Shown here: positions 1-8,534 of the stretch, one piece after another
Layout of the letters: every line of letters starts with the position of its first letter
Position numbering within the stretch: the first letter of the stretch is position 1
NCBI GenBank assembly: GCA_029856125.1
Contig: JAHQWJ010000025.1
Span: 1-51,296, forward strand
Direction: 5' to 3'
DNA from: Promethearchaeia archaeon
Lineage (GTDB): Archaea; Asgardarchaeota; Lokiarchaeia; Sigyniarchaeales; SOKP01
DNA length: 51,296 nucleotides
Position numbers and translations under genes: made by a program
Notes under the pieces: generated by a model
The model's input: the letters and a program-made list of their open reading frames with translations, nothing else
The model's database searches: none
What the model was told of the DNA's origin: nothing

Positions 1-3
1 ATC

Positions 4-279
4 ATGAAAAAATATCAGCACGCAATGCCTAATCTATTTGAAATTCCACGAGTAGAAATCGAAGTGGAAGAAAAAACTAAAAAAGTTGGCTTAAAAATAG
101 ATAAAACTAGTGATGAATTGGGCGGAATATGGAAGTGTGTAGTGTGTGCTTATATTTACGACCCTGTTAACGGTGATCCCGATAGTGGAATAGCTCCCGG
201 AACTCCTTTTGAAGATATTCCCGACGATTGGTTTTGTCCGGTTTGTGGAAGCGATAAAACCAAATTTGCAAAAATCTAA
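4..279 (+). CDS. rubredoxin-domain protein
   Basis: Small electron-transfer protein with one rubredoxin fold. Residues about 42-90 carry the two iron-binding knuckles, [10 protein letters not shown] and CPVCG, with the usual rubredoxin spacing and the internal GDPDSGI and [11 protein letters not shown] motifs, so all four Cys ligands of the single iron are present. A charged extension of about 40 residues precedes the domain, which is longer than a typical 52-55 aa rubredoxin. The ATG lies three bases from the window edge, so the true gene may begin further left and this may be the C-terminal domain of a larger protein. The window also codes rubrerythrin and desulfoferrodoxin, typical rubredoxin partners in anaerobes; the pairing is inferred. 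Confidence 0.9.
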   Translation: MKKYQHAMPNLFEIPRVEIEVEEKTKKVGLKIDKTSDELGGIWKCVVCAYIYDPVNGDPDSGIAPGTPFEDIPDDWFCPVCGSDKTKFAKI

Positions 280-354
280 ACAAAAAACATTCAATTTTTT
301 ACTTTTTTATTTTTATATAACTATACGACTAATTACGAATAGTTATAATTTTCT

Positions 355-1218
355 TTATGGTTCTACAATATCAGCTACCTTTGTTCTGTTCTCTGCGAAG
401 AATAGAATCAGTATAATTCCTACTACTCCAATTATAACCATTAAGATAAAGATACCTTGAATTGTGTTCACAGCAAGAAATAATGAGCTTTCATTTACTG
501 TTACATGAAGTAAAGCAGTGAGAAGGACACTCTGTGTCTTACTATATAGCCAAGTGGCTAAAAATGTGAAGAGGATAACCCTAATAGTGTATATTAAGAA
601 ATCTAACAAATCTAGAGAACCACTCTCAATTAAAAACATTGGAATATGCCATATGGCATGAGGCAACCCAATAATCAGACTCATTTTAATTGGGCTCTGC
701 CTCTTCTGTAGGTGATGTTGAGCAAATCCTCGCCACCCTATCTCTTCTTCATAATTACCTAGTAATAGTCTATTCATATAATGGAAAAGAAAGCCTATAA
801 GTCCATATGCTGCGATTGTGTTTGGAAAGGATTCTCCTAACATGAGCTCAATACTAAGTGGGATCATGTAGATCACGATCGGTATGAGGAAGGCAAACAA
901 ATAATAGATTGGGTTGACTTTCCATTTGAATATTCGGCTAACGAAATCTCGAAGGCCACTTTTTCCATGTAATGTTAATGTGAGAATGAGACCGGCAATT
1001 CCCGGTCCGAACACTCCAATTTTTAATAAAATTTCCAAGAAAATTAGAAGTGATATCGGTGCTAACTCGGGTGCTGCGATATATGGCTCAATCAACAAAA
1101 TAACTGTGAACCAACATGTCCAAGTTATAATATACGTTAAGAAAAAATATGTTAGAACAGGATGCCTACGTACATAAGCTTTCATAAAGGTTTTTGCCAA
1201 GTCCTTTCTTCTCCTCAA
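355..1218 (-). CDS. CPBP-family intramembrane metalloprotease
   Basis: Polytopic membrane protein (about 7-8 hydrophobic segments) of the CPBP/Abi (Rce1-like) family. The diagnostic motifs are visible: EEEIGWRGF (paired glutamates and arginine), HAIWHIP (catalytic histidine helix) and LLHVTVNES (second histidine motif). Family members cleave within the membrane; the substrate here is unknown. The longest reading starts at a TTG at 1218, but GAGGAG, a good ribosome binding site, overlaps that start, so initiation at TTG 1200 or ATG 1185 is more likely. The gene stands alone, convergent with the rubredoxin gene. A second, shorter CPBP gene lies at 11750-12487. Confidence 0.85.
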   Translation of the reverse strand: MRRRKDLAKTFMKAYVRRHPVLTYFFLTYIITWTCWFTVILLIEPYIAAPELAPISLLIFLEILLKIGVFGPGIAGLILTLTLHGKSGLRDFVSRIFKWKVNPIYYLFAFLIPIVIYMIPLSIELMLGESFPNTIAAYGLIGFLFHYMNRLLLGNYEEEIGWRGFAQHHLQKRQSPIKMSLIIGLPHAIWHIPMFLIESGSLDLLDFLIYTIRVILFTFLATWLYSKTQSVLLTALLHVTVNESSLFLAVNTIQGIFILMVIIGVVGIILILFFAENRTKVADIVEP

Positions 1219-1399
1219 ATTATTCGTTTTTTATGCAAAAATAGTAAATCAAATATATAAAATTAACTTGGACCATCTACTACAAATATTCAAATCAAGC
1301 TTTATATGGCTAGTTCGATATAACAAAATATTGAAAAATCAATTCGCATTTTATAAGTTATCATTTTTTAAAATATAATAAGTAATTAGGGATCTTAGG

Positions 1400-2881
1400 A
1401 TGTCAGATAGCGTAGCTGAAAAAGCCGATTTGGGAATTGTGACAATGAAGGAAAAATTAGCATATGGTTTTGCTCAAATGCCGGGCACTTTCTATGGAGG
1501 AGTTATGGGTGTAATACAATCCTTCTATTTTGCTTGGATGGGATTGTCAACAATATGGATAACTATAGCATTAATTGTTTATGCTGTATGGAATGTAGTA
1601 AATGATCCGATATTTGGTAATGTAATTGGAAATACTCGCTATTACAATAAAAAAAGGGGAGAAGTCCAAAGATATATCCCATATATTAAGTTTGGAGCTC
1701 CAATTTTTAGTTTATGTTTTGCGTTGGTATTTTTTCCACCAGATGCGTGGAGAGGGCAAACATCTAATCTTAACATCCAGGTTTGGCTTTTTGTTTGGTA
1801 TCTTGTGAGCCAAATTGCCTACGATACTTTGTTTACATTTGTGTTATGCGCTCATGTAGCATTACTCCCTCAAATGACATTAAATCAACGAGAAAGAGAA
1901 AAAATTCAGCTTATAAGCACTGCTTTTATGTTACCTGCAATTTTATTTGGATTTATTGTTCCAGTTATATTCTTAGCAAATCCCTCGACAACAACCATTG
2001 CCCAATTTCAAATGCTTGTAGTAATTATCGCTATTTTTGGAATCTTTCCCTACTTAATATTAAGTAAGTATGTACACGAACACAGTGAGCACATCCCAGA
2101 AAATAAAACCTCCCTACTTAAGTCAATAAAACTCGCTTTTAAAAATCCATCTTTCAGAGTATATGTATTATATGACGGAGTTTCAGTATTATTGTTGAAT
2201 CTAGTAATGGTTAGTTTACCTTTCTACTTGACATGGGTTTTAGGACCAATGGATGGATTTAATATGCTTCTTTTCTGGATTGGACCTATTATCTGCTTGC
2301 TAATCTCAATTCCTATAATATTAAGAATTGCTGATAAGTTCTCAACAAAAGCTTCAATTACTTATTATCTTAGCGTTTTAAGTGTCGGGGGATTATTCAG
2401 CTTCTTTGCTGGGCTTTCAGGTAATTGGGTTCTTGTTTCGATTGGTTTTTCAATCTTTATGCTAGGTTTTGCCGGAGACTTTATTCAACATAATCCAATG
2501 CGCGCCGATACAATTGACTACGATTATTGGAAAATTTCGGGAGAGAGGCGAGAGGGGCTCTATGCAGGCGTAGGGGCATTACTTAGCAAACCCATGATAA
2601 GTGTTGCCTTAGCGGTGCCACCAGCATTGATGACTGCTTTTGGTTTAATATATGTGGATATAGAAGGTGGATTATCAGCAACTCAAGGTTTAGCAGCAGC
2701 TTCTTTAAGTGTTAATATCAGTATGACTCTTCTACCGGGAATCGTATGTTTAATCGGTTTATTAGTTTGGGTAAAATTTTATCCTTTAACTGGAAAGGTT
2801 GTAAAGACAATGAAAAAAGAAGTGAGTATTCTGCATGAACAAAGAAGAAAAGAATACGAAGAAAAAAAGCAGCCTAAGTAA
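1400..2881 (+). CDS. GPH/MelB-type cation symporter (MFS_2)
   Basis: Membrane carrier of 493 aa with about 12 hydrophobic segments. The NDPIFGNVIGNTRYYNKKRG segment in the first cytoplasmic loop matches the glycoside-pentoside-hexuronide:cation symporter signature (NDPI-G-..-D-T-..-GR-RP), although the usual Asp and Arg-Pro are altered (GNTRYYNKKRGEVQRY). A second signature-like loop occurs near MRADTIDYDYWKISGERREG, which in MelB-like proteins follows the seventh to tenth helices. Substrates of such archaeal homologues are unknown and could be sugars or other organic anions. It ends one base before the convergent HAD phosphatase gene. Confidence 0.85.
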   Translation: MSDSVAEKADLGIVTMKEKLAYGFAQMPGTFYGGVMGVIQSFYFAWMGLSTIWITIALIVYAVWNVVNDPIFGNVIGNTRYYNKKRGEVQRYIPYIKFGAPIFSLCFALVFFPPDAWRGQTSNLNIQVWLFVWYLVSQIAYDTLFTFVLCAHVALLPQMTLNQREREKIQLISTAFMLPAILFGFIVPVIFLANPSTTTIAQFQMLVVIIAIFGIFPYLILSKYVHEHSEHIPENKTSLLKSIKLAFKNPSFRVYVLYDGVSVLLLNLVMVSLPFYLTWVLGPMDGFNMLLFWIGPIICLLISIPIILRIADKFSTKASITYYLSVLSVGGLFSFFAGLSGNWVLVSIGFSIFMLGFAGDFIQHNPMRADTIDYDYWKISGERREGLYAGVGALLSKPMISVALAVPPALMTAFGLIYVDIEGGLSATQGLAAASLSVNISMTLLPGIVCLIGLLVWVKFYPLTGKVVKTMKKEVSILHEQRRKEYEEKKQPK

Positions 2882-2882
2882 A

Positions 2883-3434
2883 TTATATTTTTAATTTCCT
2901 TATTTCTTCAACAGCTTCTAAAAAATTGGAATGGACCAATGTTGGAACAATTTTATTTTCTTTTAGATCTCGCAAATGTTTCTTACCGTGTCCAGTAATC
3001 ATATAAACTGTTTTACAACCTCCATTAATCCCGAATTGTATATCAGAGGGATGATCACCAATCATCCAAGAAGATTCCAAATCAATATCCCATTGATTAG
3101 CTATTTCTTTTATAAATTTTGGATTTGGTTTTCGACAATCACAATTATCCTCCTTAACATGTGGACAAAAAAAGGTTTTTTCAATTTTAATATGGTTATC
3201 ATTTAATATGGATATTAAATGATTGTTATATTTGTGGAAGTCTTCTAATGTATAGTAACCTTTGCCTATACCCGCTTGATTGGTTACTATAAAAAAGATA
3301 AAATTTGATTGCAATTGCTTCAAACCCTTAATAACACCGGGCAAAATCTCTAAGTCTTCAATCTTATACGAATAATCTTTGTCCTCTATCAAAACTCCAT
3401 CTCTATCTAAAATGATCGCTCTTTTTTTACTCAT
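2883..3434 (-). CDS. HAD-IIIA phosphatase, GmhB-like
   Basis: Soluble HAD-superfamily phosphatase of 183 aa. The N-terminal LDRDGVLIED is the DxD nucleophile motif with Asp acid/base; VTNQAGI is the motif II Thr; CRKPNP and GDHPSD are the motif III Lys and motif IV Asp region. The insert FCPHVKEDNCDCRKP carries the Cys-His-Cys-Cys zinc loop of D-glycero-D-manno-heptose-1,7-bisphosphate and related histidinol-phosphate phosphatases. Length fits GmhB. The natural sugar phosphate cannot be told from sequence; no other heptose gene is near. Starts at ATG 3434 and is convergent with the symporter. Confidence 0.88.
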   Translation of the reverse strand: MSKKRAIILDRDGVLIEDKDYSYKIEDLEILPGVIKGLKQLQSNFIFFIVTNQAGIGKGYYTLEDFHKYNNHLISILNDNHIKIEKTFFCPHVKEDNCDCRKPNPKFIKEIANQWDIDLESSWMIGDHPSDIQFGINGGCKTVYMITGHGKKHLRDLKENKIVPTLVHSNFLEAVEEIRKLKI

Positions 3435-3618
3435 ATTTTTAATAATTTTACAACTTACTTAAAGTAGTCAAATTGCTTTAAATCGTGATAGACGATGTGA
3501 AATCTCAGTTTTTATTACTATGTAGACTTAACACACACTATGTAGAATCAACAATAAATTTAAATAGAAAGTCATATATTTATTATTTAAGTTAATACAA
3601 CATTAATGAAAATAGAAA

Positions 3619-4467
3619 ATGAGAGTCTTAGCTATAATGGGTGGTCCTAGAAAAGGTTATGGGACGATGATAATGCAACAACTAGAATATCAACTAAAAT
3701 TGCTTCAGAAAGTTGAATTTGAATATCTATATCTTAAAGATGTTAATCTAGAATCGTGCAGAGGGTGTCATAACTGTTTTTTCAAAGGTGAAGATAAGTG
3801 CCCAGTAGGAAAAGACGATCGGGATGCAATCTTCAATAAGATTGATCAAGCAGATGGTGTAATTTTCATGGCTCCCGCTTATGCCATGCATGTTCCTGCA
3901 CTCATGAAAAACTTTTTTGACAGGTTATCCTACATTTTCCATAGACCTTGTTTTTTCGGAAAAATCGCAATTGGTGTTTGTAATCAAGGTATTGCTGATG
4001 CAAAGAAGATTACAAGTTATTTCAATCAAGTAGCAAGCTCATGGGGTTTTAATTTCGTACATCGATTAGAGATACGGACGATGCCTATTGAAGGAGCAGA
4101 AAGAAAGATTGTTAAGAAAATTAGGACTACATGCAAAGCATTCATAAATGCATTAAACGGAAAAAGATATCAAAAACCAAGTTTAGGTGGTGTTCTTGCA
4201 TTTAAAGTGAGGAAAACACTACATAAAATTGCGAGGGATGAAAGTAATGCTGATTATAAATATTGGTTTGAACAAGGATGGCTGGAAGATGATAAGCAAT
4301 ACTATTACGAAACTAGGATAGGGATTAGTAAGAGGATAATTGCAGGATTACTAAATCTATTTCTAAAACCACAATTCAAAAAGATGTTTGCTGGTGATCC
4401 GCAACAAATTTATAACAAATATTTAAAATTAGAATCTTTAAATTTTGAAAATGTAGTTGTAAGCTAA
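3619..4467 (+). CDS. flavodoxin-fold iron-sulfur flavoprotein
   Basis: Flavoprotein of the NADPH-dependent FMN reductase/ISF group. The first about 190 residues give the flavodoxin fold: IMGGPRKGYGT for the FMN phosphate loop, then a compact cysteine cluster C47, C50, C53 and C61 (CRGCHNCFFKGEDKCP) that in Methanosarcina-type Isf proteins binds a 4Fe-4S cluster, then APAYAMHVPALMKNFFDR at the flavin site. A basic, helical C-terminal tail of about 95 residues ends at 282 aa and is longer than in minimal ISF proteins; I do not recognise it. Monocistronic, with an AT-rich box (atttaaata) about 50 bases upstream. A redox role fits the neighbours; the donor and acceptor are unknown. Confidence 0.85.
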   Translation: MRVLAIMGGPRKGYGTMIMQQLEYQLKLLQKVEFEYLYLKDVNLESCRGCHNCFFKGEDKCPVGKDDRDAIFNKIDQADGVIFMAPAYAMHVPALMKNFFDRLSYIFHRPCFFGKIAIGVCNQGIADAKKITSYFNQVASSWGFNFVHRLEIRTMPIEGAERKIVKKIRTTCKAFINALNGKRYQKPSLGGVLAFKVRKTLHKIARDESNADYKYWFEQGWLEDDKQYYYETRIGISKRIIAGLLNLFLKPQFKKMFAGDPQQIYNKYLKLESLNFENVVVS

Positions 4468-4487
4468 ACTACCATATTACAATTTTT

Positions 4488-4631
4488 TTAATAAAAGAGT
4501 AATGTCATAACTGCGAGGTACCCAACCCCTAATAAGATATGTAGCATCGCAAAAATCCCCCCTACTTTGAATAAACGCTTATAATTTAGATCGTCGGCAC
4601 AATACTTTTTTGATAATTCTAATGTAAATGA
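4488..4631 (-). pseudogene. C-terminal remnant of a small membrane protein
   Basis: An open frame without a usable start, bounded by an in-frame stop just upstream (TAA before codon TCA at 4631). It reads a polar stretch with KKYCADDLNYKRLFKVGG followed by one clear transmembrane helix (residues about 27-47) and a stop. This looks like the tail of a two- or three-helix membrane protein of the DUF3784 kind, but that comparison is from memory. No ATG, GTG or TTG precedes the conserved-looking part, so a decayed fragment is the simplest reading. It lies between the flavodoxin and desulfoferrodoxin genes. Confidence 0.35.
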
Positions 4632-4670
4632 TTAAAAAAAATAAAAAGAAGAATTTAATCTAAATAAAAT

Positions 4671-5072
4671 TTATTCTTTGCCGGTCCACAATCCGTGAAG
4701 ATTGCAATATTCCCTAGCGATAAGACCTGTTGGATCACCTACAACAAAGACTGCTTTAGGTTCCATTCCCGGAGCTAGCATCTGCCTCTTATAGCAGTTA
4801 TCTTTGCAGATTAGCTCAATCCACATTATGTAATGCTCATCTGTCATTGGATGTGGTGTTCCCATAGAAATACCGACATCTACAGTAACCTTATTACCAT
4901 CAATCGTTATTTTAGGAACGTGTTTTTCACCCTTCCAATCAGCAGTTTTTTCCTCCATCAAGATCATGGGTTTTCCACAACATATCGTCTCAGGAACTCC
5001 TGGATTAAGAATCTCGACTACTTTACCACAAACTTCACATTTATAAATTGTTTTTTGTTTCATATCCATCAA
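4671..5072 (-). CDS. dfx: desulfoferrodoxin / superoxide reductase (2Fe type)
   Basis: Reduces superoxide to hydrogen peroxide in the cytoplasm without releasing oxygen. Residues about 3-37 form the desulforedoxin Fe(Cys)4 domain (YKCEVCGKVVEIL...ICCGKPM). The rest is the SOR domain with centre II ligands visible in EKHVPKI, GTPHPMTDEHYI and EYCNLHG (four His plus one Cys). Length (about 130 aa) is normal. The longest frame starts at TTG 5072, but the ATG at 5063 (MKQKTIYKCEVC) matches the family better and has GTGAT at a suitable distance. Stands directly downstream of rubrerythrin on the same strand with about 90 bases between, so they may be separate but coregulated units. Confidence 0.95.
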   Translation of the reverse strand: MMDMKQKTIYKCEVCGKVVEILNPGVPETICCGKPMILMEEKTADWKGEKHVPKITIDGNKVTVDVGISMGTPHPMTDEHYIMWIELICKDNCYKRQMLAPGMEPKAVFVVGDPTGLIAREYCNLHGLWTGKE

Positions 5073-5164
5073 TCACTTTCTTTTATTAAGAACAGCGTTG
5101 TTTCTAATATTTGAAAGTTAATATTTAATTATTTTGTTTAAATTTTATAAGATATATCCTTAGT

Positions 5165-5749
5165 TTAGTATTCTTCGCATTTTTTTCTGAAATAATCTCT
5201 TGGATGTGAACAGCTTGGGCATGTAAAGTCCTCTGGAAGTTCGTCTAATTCAACTTGGTAACCACACTCAAGACATATCCATACTACTTTATCCCCTCGT
5301 TTAAAGAAGATATCGTCGCCTACTAATTTTAACAACTTGCCATACCTCTCTGAATGATGTTTTTCTGCGGAGGCAATTGCTCTAAATCTTGCAGCGATTT
5401 CAGGATATCCTTCGTTTTCTGCGATGTCAGCGAAACCGGGATACATCTCCTGCCATTCGTAATCTTCACCCGCAATAGCAGATTTCAGATTTTCTGCTGT
5501 GGTTCCATAAGTAGTAGGACCACCAGCTTTTATCTCTAATTCTTCAAATTTTTCATCTTTCTTAAGGTCCTGGAGCATTTTATAGTTCCAACCACCGTGT
5601 TCTCTTTCTTGATTTGACGTTTCTTCGAAAATTTTTGATATGAGAATATATCCTTCCTTTTTAGCAATTTTAGAAAAAAGAGTATATCTATTTCGCGCTT
5701 GAGATTCTCCCAAGAATGCGGCGAATAAGTTTTCAATTGTTTTTTTCAT
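5165..5749 (-). CDS. rbr: rubrerythrin
   Basis: Non-haem diiron peroxidase that reduces hydrogen peroxide in anaerobes. Residues 1-145 form the ferritin-like four-helix bundle with the carboxylate/His ligands in [35 protein letters not shown] and AEKHHSERY. Residues about 155-194 are a rubredoxin domain (CLECGYQVE and [11 protein letters not shown]). Length of 194 aa is standard. Start ATG is well supported by the ribosome binding site GGTGAAATT right before it. A TATA-like element and tandem 10-base repeats lie upstream (see regulatory entry). Works with the desulfoferrodoxin gene next door to clear superoxide and peroxide. Confidence 0.97.
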   Translation of the reverse strand: MKKTIENLFAAFLGESQARNRYTLFSKIAKKEGYILISKIFEETSNQEREHGGWNYKMLQDLKKDEKFEELEIKAGGPTTYGTTAENLKSAIAGEDYEWQEMYPGFADIAENEGYPEIAARFRAIASAEKHHSERYGKLLKLVGDDIFFKRGDKVVWICLECGYQVELDELPEDFTCPSCSHPRDYFRKKCEEY

Positions 5750-5781
5750 AATTTCACCTTTTTTATCATTTATTTATTGGA

Positions 5782-5820
5782 GATTTCCAATGATTTCCAA
5801 TGATTTTGAATATATATTTA
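5782..5820 (-). promoter_or_regulatory. rubrerythrin promoter with tandem 10-bp repeats
   Basis: On the plus strand the 10-mer GATTTCCAAT occurs twice head to tail (5782-5801) and a third partial copy (GATTTTG) follows to 5808. Directly next to it, at 5808-5820, is an AT box (gaatatatattta) that reads as a TATA element toward rubrerythrin. Archaeal transcription starts about 25 bases from TATA, so the repeats sit on the expected start site, with one-helical-turn spacing. This placement suggests an operator for a repressor, probably redox- or oxygen-responsive; the regulator is not known. Confidence 0.5.
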
Positions 5821-5926
5821 TTACGCGAGTTAAAACTTTTTTACTTATAATTTAATGAAATAATAGCATAATCAAAAGATAAAAGTAGTTATTGAATAAA
5901 AGTATGAAAATTAGCTTCTTATTGCT

Positions 5927-8317
5927 TTAATTGTAGGTTTTATAATCTTCTTTTTGTGGTATAACAGGATATCCATTCCGGTGCCAAACCATCATTCCAC
6001 CAGTTAAGTTTCTAACGTCTTTAAAACCTGCTCTAGCCAATAATTGAGCTGCCATCATTGAACGTGATCCACTATGACAAATCACAACGATTTCATCATT
6101 CTTATGCTCTTCTAAAGCATTAATATTATGCATTAGTTCTCCTAAAGGCATTAATTGTGTGTTTTTTATGTGTCCCGCTCTTCCATTATACTCCTGTGAT
6201 GTTCTTACATCAATTAGTAATGTTGGTGAATCATCTGAATCTAGTCTTTCAAACAGCTCGCTAACACTTATATTTGATAACGCTGGGGCATCTGGACCTC
6301 TTAGTTCTTTTCTAGTTTTTTCTTCAATTTTCACAGGCGCTTCGATTTCTTCAAGAGTTACTGGACTTTTTTCTAATGTTGCAACTAATTTCCCTTGCTC
6401 TTTACCCAAGTATAGTAATTTAACCGCTTCATTTAATTCTGCATAGGCTTCAACACTGGCTTTAAACCCAGGATCTGTTGAGTAGATTCTTAATTTTTTA
6501 TCTTCTGGCAATTTTTCAAGAGATTTAATGAGAGCATTTAAAGGACCGGGACAGGACAAACCACACGCATCCACTTCGATATAATCATCTGAAATTGTAC
6601 TTTTCCTTTCAATCATTTCTTCTATAATTTCTTCGGAAGCTCCGCATTCTGCAGCGATTTCTTCTGTAGTAGCGATCGCTGTTTTATAGAGTTTATAGCC
6701 TCCCGATAAATTTTTAACATGATATCCTTTTTGGATTAGTAGCCTTGTTGAAAGATAACCCCTGAAGCCTACTTCACAGATGACATAGATATTTTTATCT
6801 TGAGGCACTTCGTCCAACCTTTTTCTCAGCTCTAAATCGCTTATATTAGTAGCCCCTTTGATGGTTCCAACTTGATACTCTTCAAGTGTTCGAACGTCAA
6901 GGAAAAAACTATTATTTGCTCGTATTTTCTCGATTTCGTGCCAGTGCCAAATTGGCATATCTCCTCTAAGTACATTAGATGCAACAAAACCCGCCATATT
7001 TACAGGGTCTTTAGCAGAACCGTAAGGAGGTGCATACGTAAGTTCCAACTCTTCTAGATCAAAAACAGTTCCATTAAATTTTATTACAGTAGAAATAACA
7101 TCAATCCTTTTTTCTGTCCCAGGACCTCCAACAGCTTGAGCACCAAGAACTTTTCCGCTTGGAACTTCGAATAACAATTTAATTGTTATAGGAGTTGCTC
7201 CAGGGTAATATCCTGCATGGTTATTAGGATGAATGTATATTTTCTCGTAATTAAGATCCAACTGCGTTAGTTGTTTTTCAGATAAACCTACTGATGAGAC
7301 CGTTAAATCAAAAACCTTTACAACAGAGGCTCCTAAAATACCATTATATTTTGAGTTGCGACCGGCAATGACATCAGCAACAATTCTCCCTTGTTTATTT
7401 GCAGGACCTGCTAACGGTATGGCTATTGATTGGTTGGTTATAAGATTTTTTACTTCGACAACATCACCTACAGCAAATATTGAAGCGTCTGAGGTTTTCA
7501 TTTGCTCGTCAACTACGATATGCCCTCGTGGACCAATTTCTAAGCCAGCATCTTTTGCTAATCGATTTTCCGGTTTTACTCCAATTGCCATAATTATCAT
7601 ATCAGTTTCTATACTTTTTCCACTTTTAGTAATAACGTGATAGCTATTGTTGTCGTCGCGCTTAAAAGAATCAACGGGGTCTTCTAATTGTAAACACACC
7701 CCGTTTAGCAATAACTCTTGATGGACAAATTGAGCAATTTCTTTGTCTAATGGAGCCATTACTTGATCTAACATCTCCACTATCTTTACTTTAATCCCTT
7801 TGTGCTTCAAATTTTCCGCCATCTCTAATCCAATAAAGCCTCCACCAATAATGGTTGCGTGTTTAACATCGTTATCTTCGGTGAATTGCTTTATTTTAAC
7901 GGAATCAGGAATTGTTCTTAAACTAAATACGGGAACATCGTTTATTCCTTCAAATTGTGGCATTATCGGAGAGGCACCAGGAGAAAGGACCAAATAATCA
8001 TATCCTAACTCAACAAGGTTATCTTTTTCAAGGTTTTTAACTGATACCGTTTTCTTGTCTCTATTAATTGAAATTGCTTCGTTATTTATTCTAACGTCAA
8101 TTTTAAACCGATCCCAGAAATCCTCAGGAGTCATAAGTTCCAACAGACTTTGGTCCTTTATAACGTGGCCAATATAATACGGTAAACCACAATTAGCAAA
8201 GGAAACATACGGTCCTCTTTCAAGAACTATTATTTCTAAGTCTTCTCTTAGCCGTCTGAGTCTGGCTGCGGTTGAAGCTCCTCCCGCTACGCCTCCAACA
8301 ATTACTACTTTCTTCAT
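5927..8317 (-). CDS. CoA-disulfide/polysulfide reductase fused to rhodanese, TusA and rhodanese
   Basis: Multidomain sulfur-relay enzyme of 796 aa. Residues 1-450 are a pyridine nucleotide-disulfide oxidoreductase: FAD loop VGGVAGGAS, then SFANCGLPYYIG whose Cys43 is the catalytic cysteine of CoA-disulfide reductases, NAD(P)H loop IIGGGFIGLEMAE, and the FAD-binding FAVGDVVEV. Residues about 460-550 are a rhodanese domain with catalytic Cys in VICEVGFRG. Residues about 583-655 are TusA-like with DACGLSCPGPL (Cys-Pro-x-Pro). Residues about 690-790 are a second rhodanese with VICHSGSRS. Bacterial CoADR-rhodanese enzymes stop after the first rhodanese. Likely reduces CoA disulfide or persulfide/polysulfide and passes sulfane sulfur internally. 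It lies 217 bases downstream of iscU on the same strand, with its own promoter. Confidence 0.93.
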   Translation of the reverse strand: MKKVVIVGGVAGGASTAARLRRLREDLEIIVLERGPYVSFANCGLPYYIGHVIKDQSLLELMTPEDFWDRFKIDVRINNEAISINRDKKTVSVKNLEKDNLVELGYDYLVLSPGASPIMPQFEGINDVPVFSLRTIPDSVKIKQFTEDNDVKHATIIGGGFIGLEMAENLKHKGIKVKIVEMLDQVMAPLDKEIAQFVHQELLLNGVCLQLEDPVDSFKRDDNNSYHVITKSGKSIETDMIIMAIGVKPENRLAKDAGLEIGPRGHIVVDEQMKTSDASIFAVGDVVEVKNLITNQSIAIPLAGPANKQGRIVADVIAGRNSKYNGILGASVVKVFDLTVSSVGLSEKQLTQLDLNYEKIYIHPNNHAGYYPGATPITIKLLFEVPSGKVLGAQAVGGPGTEKRIDVISTVIKFNGTVFDLEELELTYAPPYGSAKDPVNMAGFVASNVLRGDMPIWHWHEIEKIRANNSFFLDVRTLEEYQVGTIKGATNISDLELRKRLDEVPQDKNIYVICEVGFRGYLSTRLLIQKGYHVKNLSGGYKLYKTAIATTEEIAAECGASEEIIEEMIERKSTISDDYIEVDACGLSCPGPLNALIKSLEKLPEDKKLRIYSTDPGFKASVEAYAELNEAVKLLYLGKEQGKLVATLEKSPVTLEEIEAPVKIEEKTRKELRGPDAPALSNISVSELFERLDSDDSPTLLIDVRTSQEYNGRAGHIKNTQLMPLGELMHNINALEEHKNDEIVVICHSGSRSMMAAQLLARAGFKDVRNLTGGMMVWHRNGYPVIPQKEDYKTYN

Positions 8318-8353
8318 TTTATAATCTACTCAAATTTTTTTAGTTGTGTGATT

Positions 8354-8380
8354 GTGATGCACTACATCACTACTTATAAT
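8354..8380 (-). promoter_or_regulatory. palindromic operator candidate in the CoADR-fusion promoter
   Basis: A perfect inverted repeat GTGATG-CACTA-CATCAC spans 8354-8370, 37 bases from the start codon of the minus-strand reductase. Immediately next to it (8371-8380) is tacttataat, which reads as a TATA-like element toward the gene. The palindrome therefore overlaps the expected transcription start, the classical position for an archaeal repressor site. A sulfur- or redox-responsive HTH dimer is a reasonable guess; the regulator is not in this window. Confidence 0.45.
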
Positions 8381-8534
8381 TTTCAAAATTAATTATTCCA
8401 TTTAAAGAGCTTTCTTATTATTTATTGATTGATCTAAGAACTAAAAAACACTTTTTATGAATTTAATAGTTTAATAAAAAAAGTTATGATTGCTTATAAT
8501 GCTTTTAAAAAATAAGAAAATTTGTAAAAAAAAA

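Noticed and set aside
3510..3545. Direct repeat ctatgtaga upstream of the flavodoxin gene
   Set aside because: A single nine-base AT-rich repeat upstream of the promoter; could be chance.
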